From: Streptomyces sp. NBC_01288
GTDB lineage: Bacteria; Actinomycetota; Actinomycetes; Streptomycetales; Streptomycetaceae
DNA length: 64,000 nt
Direction of reading: 5' to 3'
Assembly: GCF_035982055.1 (NCBI RefSeq)
Contig: NZ_CP108427.1
Coordinates: 1,240,001 to 1,304,000, forward strand
Shown here: positions 45,372-60,364 of the stretch, piece after piece
How the letters are laid out: each line of letters opens with the position of its first letter
Position numbering within the stretch: position 1 is the stretch's first letter
Program-made: the position numbers and the translations under genes
The notes under the pieces: model-generated
The model's database searches: none
Told to the model about the DNA's origin: nothing
What the model saw: only the letters and a program-made list of their open reading frames with translations

Positions 45372-45384
45372 AACGTTAGCTTTC
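45372..45384. promoter_or_regulatory. AACGTTAGCTTTC motif upstream of tannase gene
   Basis: This is nearly identical to the motif at 39571-39584 before the sugar ABC operon. It lies 161-173 bp upstream of the tannase start, in the gap before the soxG end. The nearby inverted repeat CAATAG/CTATTG and the near-palindrome around 45288-45311 are further candidate sites. Confidence 0.4.
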
Positions 45385-45417
45385 GCCCGCTGCCGCCCAA
45401 GCCCACTTCAGGTCTGT

Positions 45418-46029
45418 TCAGGACTGCCGTACGTATTCCGCCGCCGCGTCCAGCAGCCAGTCCGTCAGGTACCCGGCGAAGGACGAGCGGACCAACACCC
45501 AGAATCCGGCGCCGGGTTCGTCCCGTGCGACCAGGACGACCTGGGCGCGGGCCAGCGTGGTCTGGGCGCAGCGTCCGGGGCCGAAGGCTCGGGGGTGCAG
45601 GTCCAACGGGCAGCCGTGGGCGAGCAGTTCGCGGGCGTGGGCGCCGGAGACGAGGAGGGTGGTGCGCTGGGCGGAGACATCGGTGACGGCGATGTGTTCG
45701 TCACCGGCCGCCGCCCGGATGCGGTGCTCCACGTCCCGCTGGGTGTCCGGCGGTCCGACCACCAACCACTCGTCCGGACCGAGCCACAGCACGGTCAACT
45801 CCCCAGCCCGCACCACCGTGTTGGGCTCAAGGGGCAGGGACAGACCGAGCGCGAGTCCTACGGCGTCCGCCGCCGCGCCCTTCGCGTCGAGCCGGAGGTT
45901 CACCTGGGCCAGGAAGGGGAGTTCGGCCAGCCGGACCGTCCCGCCGGAGGAACGGGTCGTGGCCGCCAGTCGGCCGGCGGCGCCCGCGAGGGGGCTGCGG
46001 CGCGGTACGGAAAGGGCGGTGTCAGCCAT
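45418..46029 (-). CDS. soxG: Sarcosine oxidase gamma subunit
   Basis: The 203-residue protein has the SoxG pattern: LAELPFLAQVNLRLD, VLWLGPDEWLVVGPPD, AVTDVSAQRTTLLVSGAHARELLAHGCPLDLHP and RSSFAGYLTDWLLDAAAEY. SoxG is the small folding-like subunit of heterotetrameric sarcosine oxidase, which oxidises sarcosine to glycine, formaldehyde (or methylene-folate) and peroxide. Its start overlaps the SoxA stop (46022-46029). It is the last gene of the operon. Confidence 0.92.
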   Translation of the reverse strand: MADTALSVPRRSPLAGAAGRLAATTRSSGGTVRLAELPFLAQVNLRLDAKGAAADAVGLALGLSLPLEPNTVVRAGELTVLWLGPDEWLVVGPPDTQRDVEHRIRAAAGDEHIAVTDVSAQRTTLLVSGAHARELLAHGCPLDLHPRAFGPGRCAQTTLARAQVVLVARDEPGAGFWVLVRSSFAGYLTDWLLDAAAEYVRQS

Positions 46030-49000
46030 CTCGGCGGGCTCCCTCGGGGTCGTAGAGGACGGGGCTTGCGACGGTGACCGGGATCAACTGGTCGCCCACG
46101 GGGGCGTAGAGGCGTTCGCCGATGCGGTCGCGGCCGCCCTTGATGAGAGCCAGGGCGAAGGTGCTGCCGAGGGCCGCGCTGCGGTAGCTGGACGTGACGT
46201 GCCCGAGCATCGGGACGGGCGGGGCGGGCAGCACACTGTCCGCGATCAGTTGGGTGCCCTCGGGGAGGAACGCGGCGGGGTCCTCGGGGAGCAGGCCGAC
46301 GAGGTGTTTGCGGTCGGGGCGGACGGCGTCGGCGCGGGCGAAGGAACGCTTGCCGATGAAGTCGGGCTTCTTCTTCGAGACCGCCCAACTCATGCCGAGA
46401 TCCTGGGGAGTCACGGTGCCGTCGGTGTCCTGGCCGATGATCGGGTAGCCCTTCTCGGCGCGCAGGACGTGCATGGTCTCGGTGCCGTACGGGGTGATGC
46501 CGAAGGGGGCACCGGCCTCGTAGAGCGCCTCCCACAGGGCGAGGGCCTCCCACGGTGACACGTTGATCTCGTAGGCGAGTTCGCCGGAGAAGCTGATCCG
46601 GCAGACCATGGCCTCGATGCCGGCGACGGTCGTGTCCCGCCAGGCCATGAACGGGAAGTCGTCGTTGCCCACGGCCAGTTGGGGCGCGAGTGAGCCGAGC
46701 ACCTCGCGGGAGCGGGGGCCGACCAGGGCGACGGTGGCCCACTGTTCGGTCACCGAGGCGCAGTGGACGCGGAGTTCGGGCCACTCGGTCTGGTGCCACT
46801 CCTCCATCCAGTCCAGTACGGCGGCCGCGTTGCCCGTGGTCGTGGTGACCAGGTAGCGGTCCGGTGCGAGCCGGATGGCCGTGCCGTCGTCGAAGACCAT
46901 GCCGTCCGGGCGGCACATGACGCCGTAACGGATCATGCCGACCTTCAGGTTGCTCATCATGTTGGTGTAGAGCCGGTCGAGGAAGACGGGTGCGTCCGGG
47001 CCCTGTACGTCGATCTTGCCGAGGGTGGAGCCGTCCATGAAGCCGACGCCCTCGCGGGCCGCCGCGCACTCGCGCAGGACGGCGGTCTCCATGTCCTCGC
47101 CGTCGCGCGGGTAGTACCAAGGCCGTTTCCACTGGCCGACGTTCTCGAACAGCGCGCCCTGCATGACGTGCCAGTCGTGCAGCGCGGTCGTACGGATCGG
47201 GTCGTGCAGGGCGCCCCGGTCGCGGCCGGCGAGGGTGGCGAAGGAGACGGGCGTGTAGGGCGGGCGGAATGTCGTCGTGCCGAGCAACGACACGTCCACG
47301 CCCAGGAGTTCGGCGACCACGCCGCTGGCCAGGACGCCTGAGGTCTTGCCCTGGTCGTTGGCCGTACCGGCTGTCGTGTAGCGCTTGGTGTGTTCGACCG
47401 AGTCGAGGCCGGCGGTGGTGGCTCGGGTCAAGTCGGCGACGGTGACGTCTCGTTGGAGGTCTACGAAGCGGGGGGCGTCGGTGGTGCCGGGAACTACGAA
47501 GACCTGCATCGCGGGGGTGTGCGGTTCTGGGGTCACCTGGGGCAGTGAAGGTGTCTCGGCGGTGTAGCCCTCGGCCTCTATCGCTCGGGTGCCTGCTGCT
47601 GCGCCCTGCAACAAGGCTCCGGCCAGGTCGAATTCACCGTTCGCGCTGCCCGCGACCTCCACCAGCTGGCGGCAGGTGTCGGGGACGAAGGTGCCAAGCG
47701 TGTCGTCGTAGCGGAGTTTGCCGCCTGCCTGACTGAAGAGGTGGGCGACCGGGTTCCAGCCGCCGGAGACCAGGAGGAGGTCTGCGGTGAACTGCCTTGT
47801 TGCTTCCGTGGTTTCGCCGTACGGGGCGACCGTTACGGCGGTCAGGCGTGGGGCGCCCTCGGTGCCTACGACCGCGTGTCCGAGCAGTACCTCGATGCCG
47901 GCCTCTCGGGCTCGGCTTGCCCACTCCTCCGGCCCGGACGGGCGGGTGTCCACGATCGCCTCGACCTTCACGCCTGCCGACGCCAGGTCCAACGCGGCTG
48001 CGTACGCGCTGTCGTTGGTGGTGAAGACGACGGCGCTGCGGCCGGGGAGGACTCCGTGGCGGTTGACGTATGCCCGGGCCGAGGCGGCGAGCATTACCCC
48101 GGGGCGGTCGTTGTCCGGGAAGGCGAGGGAGCGTTCGTGGGCGCCGGTTGCCAGGACCACGCGGCGGGCTCGGATGCGCCAGACGCGTTCTCGGGAGACG
48201 TGGGTGGGGGCTGCTGCGCCCAGGTGGTTGGTGCGGCGTTCTACGGCCAGGAGGTGGTTGTCGTCGTAGTGGCCGAAGACGGTAGTGCGGCGCAGGACGC
48301 GGACCTCGGGAGCGGTGGTGAGACCTTCGCTCAACTCGGCCACCCAGTCCAGGTGTTGGGCTGTGTCCAGGAGGCTGCCGCCCAGTTCGGGGCGGTCGTC
48401 GGCGAGGATGACGCGGGCTCCGGTGCGGGCTGCGGCTGCGGCGGCTGCGAGGCCGGCTGGGCCTGCGCCGACCACGAGCAGGTCGCAGTGGGCGTGAGCG
48501 GCGTCGTAGCGGGCGGGGTCCGGTTCGGTGGCTAGGCGGCCCTGGCCGGGGAGGCTGGTCGCGACGAGGCCGTCGTAGAGCTCGATCGTTGTCGCGGGGA
48601 GCATCGGCTCGGGGAAGGGGGCCTCGATCTGGATGACGGCGTTCGGTTCTTCGACGCCTGCCGTGAAAATGCCTCGGGGGCGGCCGAGTCTGATGCTGGT
48701 GCCGGTTTGGATGATGCCGTTGGCGAGGAGGGCGGAGGCGAGGGTGTCGCCCTTGCAGCCCTGGTATTCGGTGCCGTCGAAGGTGAAGGTGAGGGGGGTG
48801 TCTCGGTGGATTCGGCCTCGGGTGGGGTGGCGGAACGGATGGCCCGCGGCGGAGCCGCTGATGGATGCAGCGCCCCCGCCGCCCCTACCCGTCCCATCCT
48901 CCAGGGGCTCTGCCCCTTCGACCCCGTTCCCAGGGGGCTCCGCCCCCTGGACCTCCGTCGGCCCCGAAAGGGCCTCGTCCTCAAACGCCGGACGGGCTGA

Positions 49001-49369
49001 CATTGCGGGCCCGCGCTGAACAGTGACCGGAAGGACAGGTGAGGCCGGGCGTGGCTGAGAAGGCACCGTCGGGTCGGCAACCGGCCCCCGCCCACTCACC
49101 GTTGGCCGCTCCTCCCCCGCCCGGTACACCCCCAGAATCTCGTTCGTCGCCGTGTCACGTACCGCGTTGAACCACCTGCGGCACCCCGCCGCGTGGTTCC
49201 ACCGTTCCGCGAACGGGCCCTTCGGGTTGTCGCGGAAGAAGAGGAACCGCGCCCACTCCTCGTCGGTCAGGTCGGCCGGGGTCTCCGGGTAGGCGACGTG
49301 GGCCTGGCCGCCGTAGTGGTACTCGGCTTCGTCGCGGGGCCCGCACCAGGGGCAGGGGATCAGCAGCAT
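46022..49369 (-). CDS. soxDA: Sarcosine oxidase delta and alpha subunits, fused in frame
   Basis: One frame of 1115 codons covers two subunits normally encoded separately. Residues 1-90 are SoxD: CPWC near the start and AAGCRRWFNAVRD bind zinc. From about 155 the sequence is SoxA: HPFRHPTRGRIHRDTPLTF, DLLVVGAGPAGLAAAA (nucleotide binding), and GCV_T-like folate domains at the end. There is no stop between them. The linker (about 91-155) is encoded by a repeat (48890-48999) and reads ARPAFEDEALSGP and AEPPGNGVEGAEP. Alternatives are separate SoxA starts at ATG 49003 or at GTG 49099, the latter after GGAGGAG. Upstream of 49369 the frame overlaps soxB and is not coding. Confidence 0.82.
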   Translation of the reverse strand: MLLIPCPWCGPRDEAEYHYGGQAHVAYPETPADLTDEEWARFLFFRDNPKGPFAERWNHAAGCRRWFNAVRDTATNEILGVYRAGEERPTVSGRGPVADPTVPSQPRPASPVLPVTVQRGPAMSARPAFEDEALSGPTEVQGAEPPGNGVEGAEPLEDGTGRGGGGAASISGSAAGHPFRHPTRGRIHRDTPLTFTFDGTEYQGCKGDTLASALLANGIIQTGTSIRLGRPRGIFTAGVEEPNAVIQIEAPFPEPMLPATTIELYDGLVATSLPGQGRLATEPDPARYDAAHAHCDLLVVGAGPAGLAAAAAAARTGARVILADDRPELGGSLLDTAQHLDWVAELSEGLTTAPEVRVLRRTTVFGHYDDNHLLAVERRTNHLGAAAPTHVSRERVWRIRARRVVLATGAHERSLAFPDNDRPGVMLAASARAYVNRHGVLPGRSAVVFTTNDSAYAAALDLASAGVKVEAIVDTRPSGPEEWASRAREAGIEVLLGHAVVGTEGAPRLTAVTVAPYGETTEATRQFTADLLLVSGGWNPVAHLFSQAGGKLRYDDTLGTFVPDTCRQLVEVAGSANGEFDLAGALLQGAAAGTRAIEAEGYTAETPSLPQVTPEPHTPAMQVFVVPGTTDAPRFVDLQRDVTVADLTRATTAGLDSVEHTKRYTTAGTANDQGKTSGVLASGVVAELLGVDVSLLGTTTFRPPYTPVSFATLAGRDRGALHDPIRTTALHDWHVMQGALFENVGQWKRPWYYPRDGEDMETAVLRECAAAREGVGFMDGSTLGKIDVQGPDAPVFLDRLYTNMMSNLKVGMIRYGVMCRPDGMVFDDGTAIRLAPDRYLVTTTTGNAAAVLDWMEEWHQTEWPELRVHCASVTEQWATVALVGPRSREVLGSLAPQLAVGNDDFPFMAWRDTTVAGIEAMVCRISFSGELAYEINVSPWEALALWEALYEAGAPFGITPYGTETMHVLRAEKGYPIIGQDTDGTVTPQDLGMSWAVSKKKPDFIGKRSFARADAVRPDRKHLVGLLPEDPAAFLPEGTQLIADSVLPAPPVPMLGHVTSSYRSAALGSTFALALIKGGRDRIGERLYAPVGDQLIPVTVASPVLYDPEGARRDG
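48890..48999 (-). repeat. Streptomyces intergenic repeat inside soxDA coding frame
   Basis: The minus strand opens with CAGCCCGTCCGGCGTTTGAG and continues through GGGGCGGAGCCCCCTGG, the pattern of a widespread Streptomyces intergenic repeat. A second copy in this window is at 62141-62213. Here it is translated in frame as the SoxD-SoxA linker. Confidence 0.8.
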
Positions 49370-49380
49370 GGTTGGGCTCC

Positions 49381-50613
49381 CTAGTGGGCCACCGCGGCGG
49401 CGCCGTGCTCGTCGACGAGCGCGCCGGTGGTGAAACGGTCGAGCGAGAAGGGGGCGTTGAGGTGGTGAGGGGTGTCGTGGGCGATCGTGTGGGCGTAGAC
49501 CCAGCCGACACCCGGGGTGGCCTTGAAACCGCCCGTTCCCCAGCCGCAGTTGAGGTACAGGTTGTCCACCGGTGTCAGGCCCACGATCGGTGAGGCGTCC
49601 GGGGTGACGTCCACGATGCCGCCCCAGGTGCGCAGCACGTGCGCTCGGGCGAAGACCGGGAAGAGTTCCAGGGCCGCGGACATCTGTTCCTCGATGATGT
49701 GGAACGCTCCACGCTGGGTGTACGAGTTGTACGAGTCGATGCCCGCGCCCATCACCAACTCGCCCTTGTGCGCCTGGCTCACGTACACGTGGACCGCGTT
49801 GGACATGACCACCGTGGGGTGGACCGGTTCCAGCAACTCCGACACCAGTGCTTGCAACGGGTGGCTCTGGAGTGGGAGTTGGATGCCCGCCATGGCCGCC
49901 AGGACTGACGTGTGGCCTGCCGAGCAGAGGGCCACCTTGCCCGCCGCTATCGGGCCGAGCGTGGTCTGTACGCCCACCACCCTGCCGTCGACTATGTCCA
50001 GGCCCGTCACCTCGCAGTTCTGGATGAGGTCGATGCCTGCCGCGTCGGCGGAGCGGGCCAGGCCCCACGCCACGTGGTCGTGCTTCGCGATGCCGGCGCG
50101 TGGCTGGTACGTGCCGCCCATCACCGGATAGCGCACGTCCGGCGAGACGTTGACGATCGGGCAGACCTCCTTGACCTGCCGCTCGTCCAGCCATTCCGCG
50201 TCCACGCCGTTGAGGCGATTCGCCTCGACGCGGCGCACGCTGTCTCGGACGTCCTGGAGGCTGTGGGCGAGGTTGAGGACTCCGCGTTGGGAGAAGAGGA
50301 TCGGGTAGTCCAGCTCCTCCTCCAGGCCCTCCCAGAGTTTGAGCGCGTGCTCGTAGATGCCCGCGCTCTCGTCCCAGAGGTAGTTGGAGCGGATGATCGT
50401 GGTGTTGCGGGCCATGTTGCCGCCCGCCAGCCAACCCTTCTCCAGCACCGCGACGTTGGTGATGCCGTGGTTCTTCGCCAAGTAGTGGGCGGTGGCCAGG
50501 CCGTGGCCGCCGCCGCCGACGATGACTACGTCGTACGAGCGTTTCGGCTCCGGTGTGCGCCAGAGCCAGTCCGGGTGTTCGGGGAGGTCTGCGCCCGGGG
50601 TGCGGGGGGTCAT
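49381..50613 (-). CDS. soxB: Sarcosine oxidase beta subunit
   Basis: The 410-residue FAD protein has [23 protein letters not shown] (nucleotide loop) and then [14 protein letters not shown], the family segment near the covalent flavin site. [18 protein letters not shown] is at the FAD-binding C-terminus. It holds the active site for sarcosine oxidation. Its start overlaps the glyA stop by the ATGA pattern (50610-50613), and the delta subunit starts 11 bp after its stop. GlyA-SoxB-SoxDA-SoxG is one operon. Confidence 0.94.
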   Translation of the reverse strand: MTPRTPGADLPEHPDWLWRTPEPKRSYDVVIVGGGGHGLATAHYLAKNHGITNVAVLEKGWLAGGNMARNTTIIRSNYLWDESAGIYEHALKLWEGLEEELDYPILFSQRGVLNLAHSLQDVRDSVRRVEANRLNGVDAEWLDERQVKEVCPIVNVSPDVRYPVMGGTYQPRAGIAKHDHVAWGLARSADAAGIDLIQNCEVTGLDIVDGRVVGVQTTLGPIAAGKVALCSAGHTSVLAAMAGIQLPLQSHPLQALVSELLEPVHPTVVMSNAVHVYVSQAHKGELVMGAGIDSYNSYTQRGAFHIIEEQMSAALELFPVFARAHVLRTWGGIVDVTPDASPIVGLTPVDNLYLNCGWGTGGFKATPGVGWVYAHTIAHDTPHHLNAPFSLDRFTTGALVDEHGAAAVAH

Positions 50614-51893
50614 CGGGGGGCGTCCTCCTCGGACAGGTGCGGGTAGAGCGGGTGTTTCGCGGCCAGTGCCTCCGTGCGGGCGCGCAAGTCGCCGATGTCC
50701 GGGGCCGGTTGGAGGGCGAGTGCGATCACGTCGGAGACCTCGGCGAAGTCCTCCTCCGTGAAGCCTCGCGTGGCCAGTGCCGGGGTGCCGATGCGCAGGC
50801 CCGACGTGACCATGGGCGGGCGTGGGTCGAAGGGCACGGCGTTGCGGTTGACGGTGATGCCGATCTCGTGGAGGAGGTCTTCCGCCTGTCTGCCGTCCAA
50901 CTCCGAGTCGCGCAGGTCCACCAGGACCAGGTGGACGTCCGTGCCACCGGTGAGGACCTTCACGCCGGTCGCGGCCACATCGGCTCGGGTGAGGCGCTCC
51001 GCGAGGATGCGGGAGCCGGCCAGTGTGCGGGACTGGCGTTCCGCGAATTCCGGTGACGCGGCGACCTTGAACGACACCGCCTTCGCGGCGATGACGTGCT
51101 CCAGGGGGCCGCCCTGCATGCCGGGAAACACGGCCGAGTTGATCTTTTTGGCGAGGTCGGCCTCGTTGGTGAGGATGACTCCGCCGCGTGGGCCGCCGAG
51201 GGTCTTGTGTGTCGTCGTCGTGGTCACGTGTGCGTGCGGGACCGGGTTCGGGTGGAGCCCGGCGGCCACCAGGCCCGCGAAGTGGGCCATGTCGACCATC
51301 AGCAGGGCGCCCACCTCGTCGGCGATCCGCCGGAACTCCGCGAAGTCCAACTGCCGTGGGTACGCCGACCAGCCCGCGATGATCATCTTGGGGCCGTGTT
51401 CCTTGGCGAGGCGTTCCACCTCGTCCATGTCGACCAGGTTGTCGGTCTCGGAGACGTGGTACGGCACCACGTTCAGCATCTTGCCGCTGTAGTTGAGGCG
51501 CATGCCGTGGGTGAGGTGTCCGCCGTGCGCGAGGTCGAGGCCGAGGATCGTGTCGCCGGGCTTCAACAGGGCGAAGAACACCGCCGTGTTGGCCTGTGCG
51601 CCCGAGTGCGGCTGGACATTTGCGAAGCCCGCGCCGAAGAGCGATTTGACCCGCTCGATCGCCAACCGCTCGGTGACGTCGACGTATTCGCAGCCGCCGT
51701 AGTAGCGGCGGCCGGGGTAGCCCTCCGCATACTTGTTGGTGAGGACGGAGCCCTGCGCCTCCAGCACGGCGGAGGGCGCGAAGTTCTCGGAGGCGATCAT
51801 CTCCAACGTGGACTGCTGGCGGTGCAGTTCGGCGCGGAGCGCGGCGTGGACCTCGGGATCCAGTTCTGCCAACGGGGTGTTCAGCGCGTTCAT
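50610..51893 (-). CDS. glyA: Serine hydroxymethyltransferase
   Basis: The 427-residue PLP enzyme has [26 protein letters not shown] and [15 protein letters not shown], in which the Lys binds PLP. It converts glycine and 5,10-methylene-THF to serine and THF (or the reverse). Its place between the DMGDH-like gene and soxB suggests the catabolic direction, using the glycine and one-carbon unit released by demethylation. A second, housekeeping glyA probably exists elsewhere in the genome. The soxB start overlaps its stop. Confidence 0.95.
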   Translation of the reverse strand: MNALNTPLAELDPEVHAALRAELHRQQSTLEMIASENFAPSAVLEAQGSVLTNKYAEGYPGRRYYGGCEYVDVTERLAIERVKSLFGAGFANVQPHSGAQANTAVFFALLKPGDTILGLDLAHGGHLTHGMRLNYSGKMLNVVPYHVSETDNLVDMDEVERLAKEHGPKMIIAGWSAYPRQLDFAEFRRIADEVGALLMVDMAHFAGLVAAGLHPNPVPHAHVTTTTTHKTLGGPRGGVILTNEADLAKKINSAVFPGMQGGPLEHVIAAKAVSFKVAASPEFAERQSRTLAGSRILAERLTRADVAATGVKVLTGGTDVHLVLVDLRDSELDGRQAEDLLHEIGITVNRNAVPFDPRPPMVTSGLRIGTPALATRGFTEEDFAEVSDVIALALQPAPDIGDLRARTEALAAKHPLYPHLSEEDAPR

Positions 51894-51914
51894 AGGGAGT
51901 TCTCGTCCTTCCGG

Positions 51915-54418
<2,504 letters not shown>

Positions 54419-54500
54419 TCAATGTGCCCGGCGTGAGGAGCGGGTGTCAAGGGGTCCCGTGACGTCGGACGACGCCCCTGTCACCGGCCGGAACACGGCA

Positions 54501-54546
54501 ATGCCCGACGGGCGGTACGCACCTGCGCGCACCGCCCACCGGGCAT
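54501..54546 (-). terminator. Two-part hairpin terminator after opuAC
   Basis: An outer 7-bp stem (54501-54507 with 54540-54546) and an inner 7-bp stem (54510-54516 with 54531-54537) fold together, 24 bases past the opuAC stop. It ends the opuA-betB operon. Confidence 0.75.
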
Positions 54547-54569
54547 GGTCAACCGGGTTCGTCCGCCGC

Positions 54570-55532
54570 CTACTTGAGCCAGGCGTCGACCTTGGCCTGG
54601 TTGGCGTCGACCCACTTCTTCGCCGCGGCGTCGTCGGACAGCTTGTCCTGCGCTATGTACTTGGCCACGGTGTTCTGGTCGTCGTTCGTCCAGTTGAAGT
54701 TCTTCACCAGGTTGTAGGCGGGGCTGCCCGACTTGGCGAACTTCGCGCTGACGATCTTGTCGAGGTCGTAGACCGGATAGTCGCAGGCGATCTTCGACGC
54801 GACGGCGTCACAGCCCGTCATGTACGTGGGCAGCGACACCTTCTTGAGCGCGACCTCGGAGAGGAACCACTGCGGCTCGTAGAAGTAGCCGATGACCCAC
54901 TGCTTGTTCTTCTCGGCGGTGCGGAAGGCCTGGATGAGCGCGGTCTCGCTGCCCGCGTACACGACCTTGAAGTCGAGCTTCAGGTTCTTCACCAGCGCGG
55001 CGTCGTTGGTGACGTACGACGGGTCTCCGTCGAGGAGTTGGCCCTTGCCGCCCGACTCGGAGGTCTTGAACTCGGACGCGTACTTGTTGAGGTTCTTGTA
55101 GTTGAGGATGTCCGGGTGGGCCTTCGCCAGCCACGGCGGTACGTACCAGCCGATGATGCCTTTGTTGCCGGTCTGACCGGCCTCGACGGCGGTCTTCTGG
55201 CCGGTGATGTACTTCTTCTTGAGGTCGTCGTGGCCCCAGTTCTCCAGGACGGCGTCGACCTCGCCGGTGCCGAAGCCCTGCCAGGCGATCTCTTCCTTGA
55301 GGTCCTTCTTCTCGACCGTACAGCCGAGTTGGTGCTGCGCGACGTACGCGACGACCGCCGCGTCCGCCTCGTAGCCCACCCACGGGTTGACCGCGAGGTT
55401 GAAGGTGCCGCACTTGCCCGAGCTGCTGCTCGATCCCGAGGAGGTGTCGCCGACCTTCGCCCCGCCGCACGCGGTGAGGGTGAGGCCGAGAACGGCCAGG
55501 CCAGCCGCGCCGGTTCGCCAGTGTCTTGCCAT
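54570..55532 (-). CDS. opuAC: Glycine betaine ABC transporter binding lipoprotein
   Basis: The 320-residue OpuAC-type protein has a lipoprotein signal (GLAVLGLTLTACGGA). NLAVNPWVGYEADAAVVAYV, ENWGHDDLKKKY and YEPQWFLSEVAL hold the Trp/Tyr residues that form the aromatic cage for quaternary amines. ATG 55532 has AAAGGAG at nine bases; the frame is open much further but there overlaps the permease gene. It binds betaine, choline or proline betaine outside the cell and passes it to the permease gene product. Confidence 0.9.
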   Translation of the reverse strand: MARHWRTGAAGLAVLGLTLTACGGAKVGDTSSGSSSSSGKCGTFNLAVNPWVGYEADAAVVAYVAQHQLGCTVEKKDLKEEIAWQGFGTGEVDAVLENWGHDDLKKKYITGQKTAVEAGQTGNKGIIGWYVPPWLAKAHPDILNYKNLNKYASEFKTSESGGKGQLLDGDPSYVTNDAALVKNLKLDFKVVYAGSETALIQAFRTAEKNKQWVIGYFYEPQWFLSEVALKKVSLPTYMTGCDAVASKIACDYPVYDLDKIVSAKFAKSGSPAYNLVKNFNWTNDDQNTVAKYIAQDKLSDDAAAKKWVDANQAKVDAWLK

Positions 55533-55546
55533 GGTGTCGTGCTCCT

Positions 55547-57552
55547 TTAAGCGCTGGTTCGGCGCGCGGCCGCCTGAGTGATCCGGTCGAACATGACTCC
55601 GAGCAGGACGATGGCGAGCCCCGCCGCCAGCCCCTTGCCGTACAGCTCGCCCTGCGAGAATCCGGCCACGACGTCGTAGCCGAGGGCGCCGGCTCCCACC
55701 AGGCCGCCCACAACAACCATCGACAGCACGTAGATCAGGCCCTGGTTGGTCGCGAGGGTCAAGGCGCCGCGTGCCATCGGGAGTTGAACCTTGGTGATGA
55801 TCTGCCAGGTGTTGCACCCGGCCGCGGTGGCCGCCTCGACGGTGGTCTCGGGCACGGCCCGCACCCCGTCGGCGGTGATCTTGATGGCGACCGGTACGGC
55901 GTACACGACGGCGGCGACGATCGCGGTGAAGCGGGTCGCCCCGAACAGCGCGAGGAACGGCACGAGATAGACGAACGGCGGCATGACCTGCGCCGCGTCC
56001 AATGTGGGCCGCAACAGCCGGTCCACCATCGCGCTGCGCCCCATCCACACACCGAAGGCGATGCCGAACAGCATCACGATCACGGTCGCCACGACGGTCG
56101 AGGCGAGTGTCGTCATGGCGTCCGACCACACGCCCGTGCCGACAAGCAGCCCTACACATATGGCAGTTGTGACCCCGGAGCGCCAGCCGCCGACCACGAC
56201 ACCGATCCCGACCAGCGCGGCGCCGACCAGCCACCACGGAGAGTCGGTGAGGAGCGACTGGAACGGGTTGAGCAGCCCGTTGGTGAGTGCGTTGCGGAAG
56301 GCGTTGGTGACGCCCGACAGGTTGTCCTGCACCCATGTCGTCACGCTGTTCGCGGCGCTCGTGATGTGGGTGCCGGTGCTGCCGTCGCCGGGGAACTGCG
56401 CCGCCCACAGGTAGGTGTGCGAGAGGTAGACCAGGACCACGACGCCCACCGCGCCCGCTCCGAGCAGCGGTCGGCGCCATGCGAGGAAGCGGCCGGTCGA
56501 GTTCCGGGCCTGTTCCGTGCGGGTGCTCGACGCCGTCGTGACACGGTCGAGGACGATGGCCATGATCACGATGGCCAGACCGGCGTTGAAGGCCGTACCG
56601 ACGTCGAGCGTCTGCAGTGCCTGCATCACGGTCTTGCCGAGGCCGGGCGCGTCGATCAGGGCCGCGATGGTGACCATCGCGAGGGCGGCCATGATGGTCT
56701 GGTTGACACCCATCACCACGGTCCGCTTGGCCATCGGCAGCAGCACCTTGAGCAGTGACTGCCACCGCGTCGACCCCATGGAATCCGCCGCTTCCACGGT
56801 TGTCTCCGGTACGGAGCGGATGCCGTGCGCGGTGATGCGGATCGCGGGCGGGGCCGCGTAGATCACGGTGGCGATCACGGCGGAGGCCGGTCCGATGAGG
56901 AAGAACAGGGTCAGCGGTGCCAGGTAGACGAAGGTCGGCATCGTCTGCATGAAGTCCAGGAAGGGCGTCATGATCCGGTTGAACCGGTCGGACAGCCCCG
57001 CCCACACCCCCAGGGGGATCGCGAACAGCAGTGCGACGAAGACCGCGGAGAGGGTGAGCGCCAGGGTGTCCATGCTCTCCTGCCACAGGCCCTGGAGCCC
57101 GAAGAAGGTGAAGCCGGCCGTGGCGAGCAGCGCGACCCGCCAGTTGCCCACGGCCCAGGACACGAAGCCGACGATGCCGACGACACCGAGCCAGCCGATC
57201 TGCGGCAGCGGCCGGTCGCCGCTCGGCTGCGAGATCAGGTCCTGGACGAAGGTCACCAGGTTGTCGATGACCAGGCGGATCTCGTTGAAGAAGTAGAGGA
57301 AGAGCGGGTTGGAGTTGCGGTCCGCGCCGATCGAGTCGTTGAGGTCGTTGAACCAGCGGTGCAGCCCGGTGAGATCGGCCGCCGCGAGCGTCAGCGTCTG
57401 CTTGCCGCGCAGCACGGCGAACAGCACGAGCCATACGACGACGATCGCGCCCACCATCATGGGCCGGGTGATCTTGCGTCGCGGGTTCTTCAACTCCGGC
57501 GCGGTGTCCGCGACTTGCTGTGCGGGCTCCGGTTTCTCCACGGCGACGGTCA

Positions 57553-57553
<1 letters not shown>
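55547..57553 (-). CDS. opuAB: Glycine betaine ABC permease, two fused permease domains
   Basis: The 668-residue membrane protein carries two BPD_transp_1 domains in one chain, each with an EAA-type loop (VPETTVEAADSMGSTRW and VPETTVEAATAAGCNTW). Typical OpuAB/ProW has only one such domain, so this is a tandem fusion able to make a heterodimer-like channel alone. ATG 57553 overlaps the ATPase stop. Earlier in-frame codons up to 57751 overlap the ATPase gene and are not used. Confidence 0.87.
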
Positions 57554-60131
<2,578 letters not shown>

Positions 60132-60364
60132 GTGTGGAGCCCTTCGAGCGAATTTCGTTGCGCATCGTGCACCGTATTGCTTGTGGTGGAACACCCTGGC
60201 GAATGTGCAGACATACGTCAAGGGGTTGGCAGATGACGATTTCGCCATGCCTCCCATTGCCCGGCCACCCCTTGACCGCGAGCGGCACCGGGCTTCATCT
60301 TGTTGCGTATCGCTCACCATGTTGTGCAATACGCATCGATGTGACGCACCGACGGAGGCTGCCC
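60132..60364. promoter_or_regulatory. Divergent betB-purU promoter region
   Basis: Half-sites GTTGCGCA (60157-60164), GTTGCGTAT (60302-60310) and TGCAATACGC (60325-60334) surround both starts. The last two form an inverted repeat (GCGTAT and ATACGC). They resemble the TGCGCAAC palindromes at 54392-54418. A shared regulator of the choline/betaine cluster is the simplest reading. Confidence 0.5.

Noticed and set aside
54570..57434. Single long frame covering binding protein and permease region
   Set aside because: Only the part from 55532 down to 54570 encodes a recognisable protein; the rest is antisense or shadow of the permease gene.
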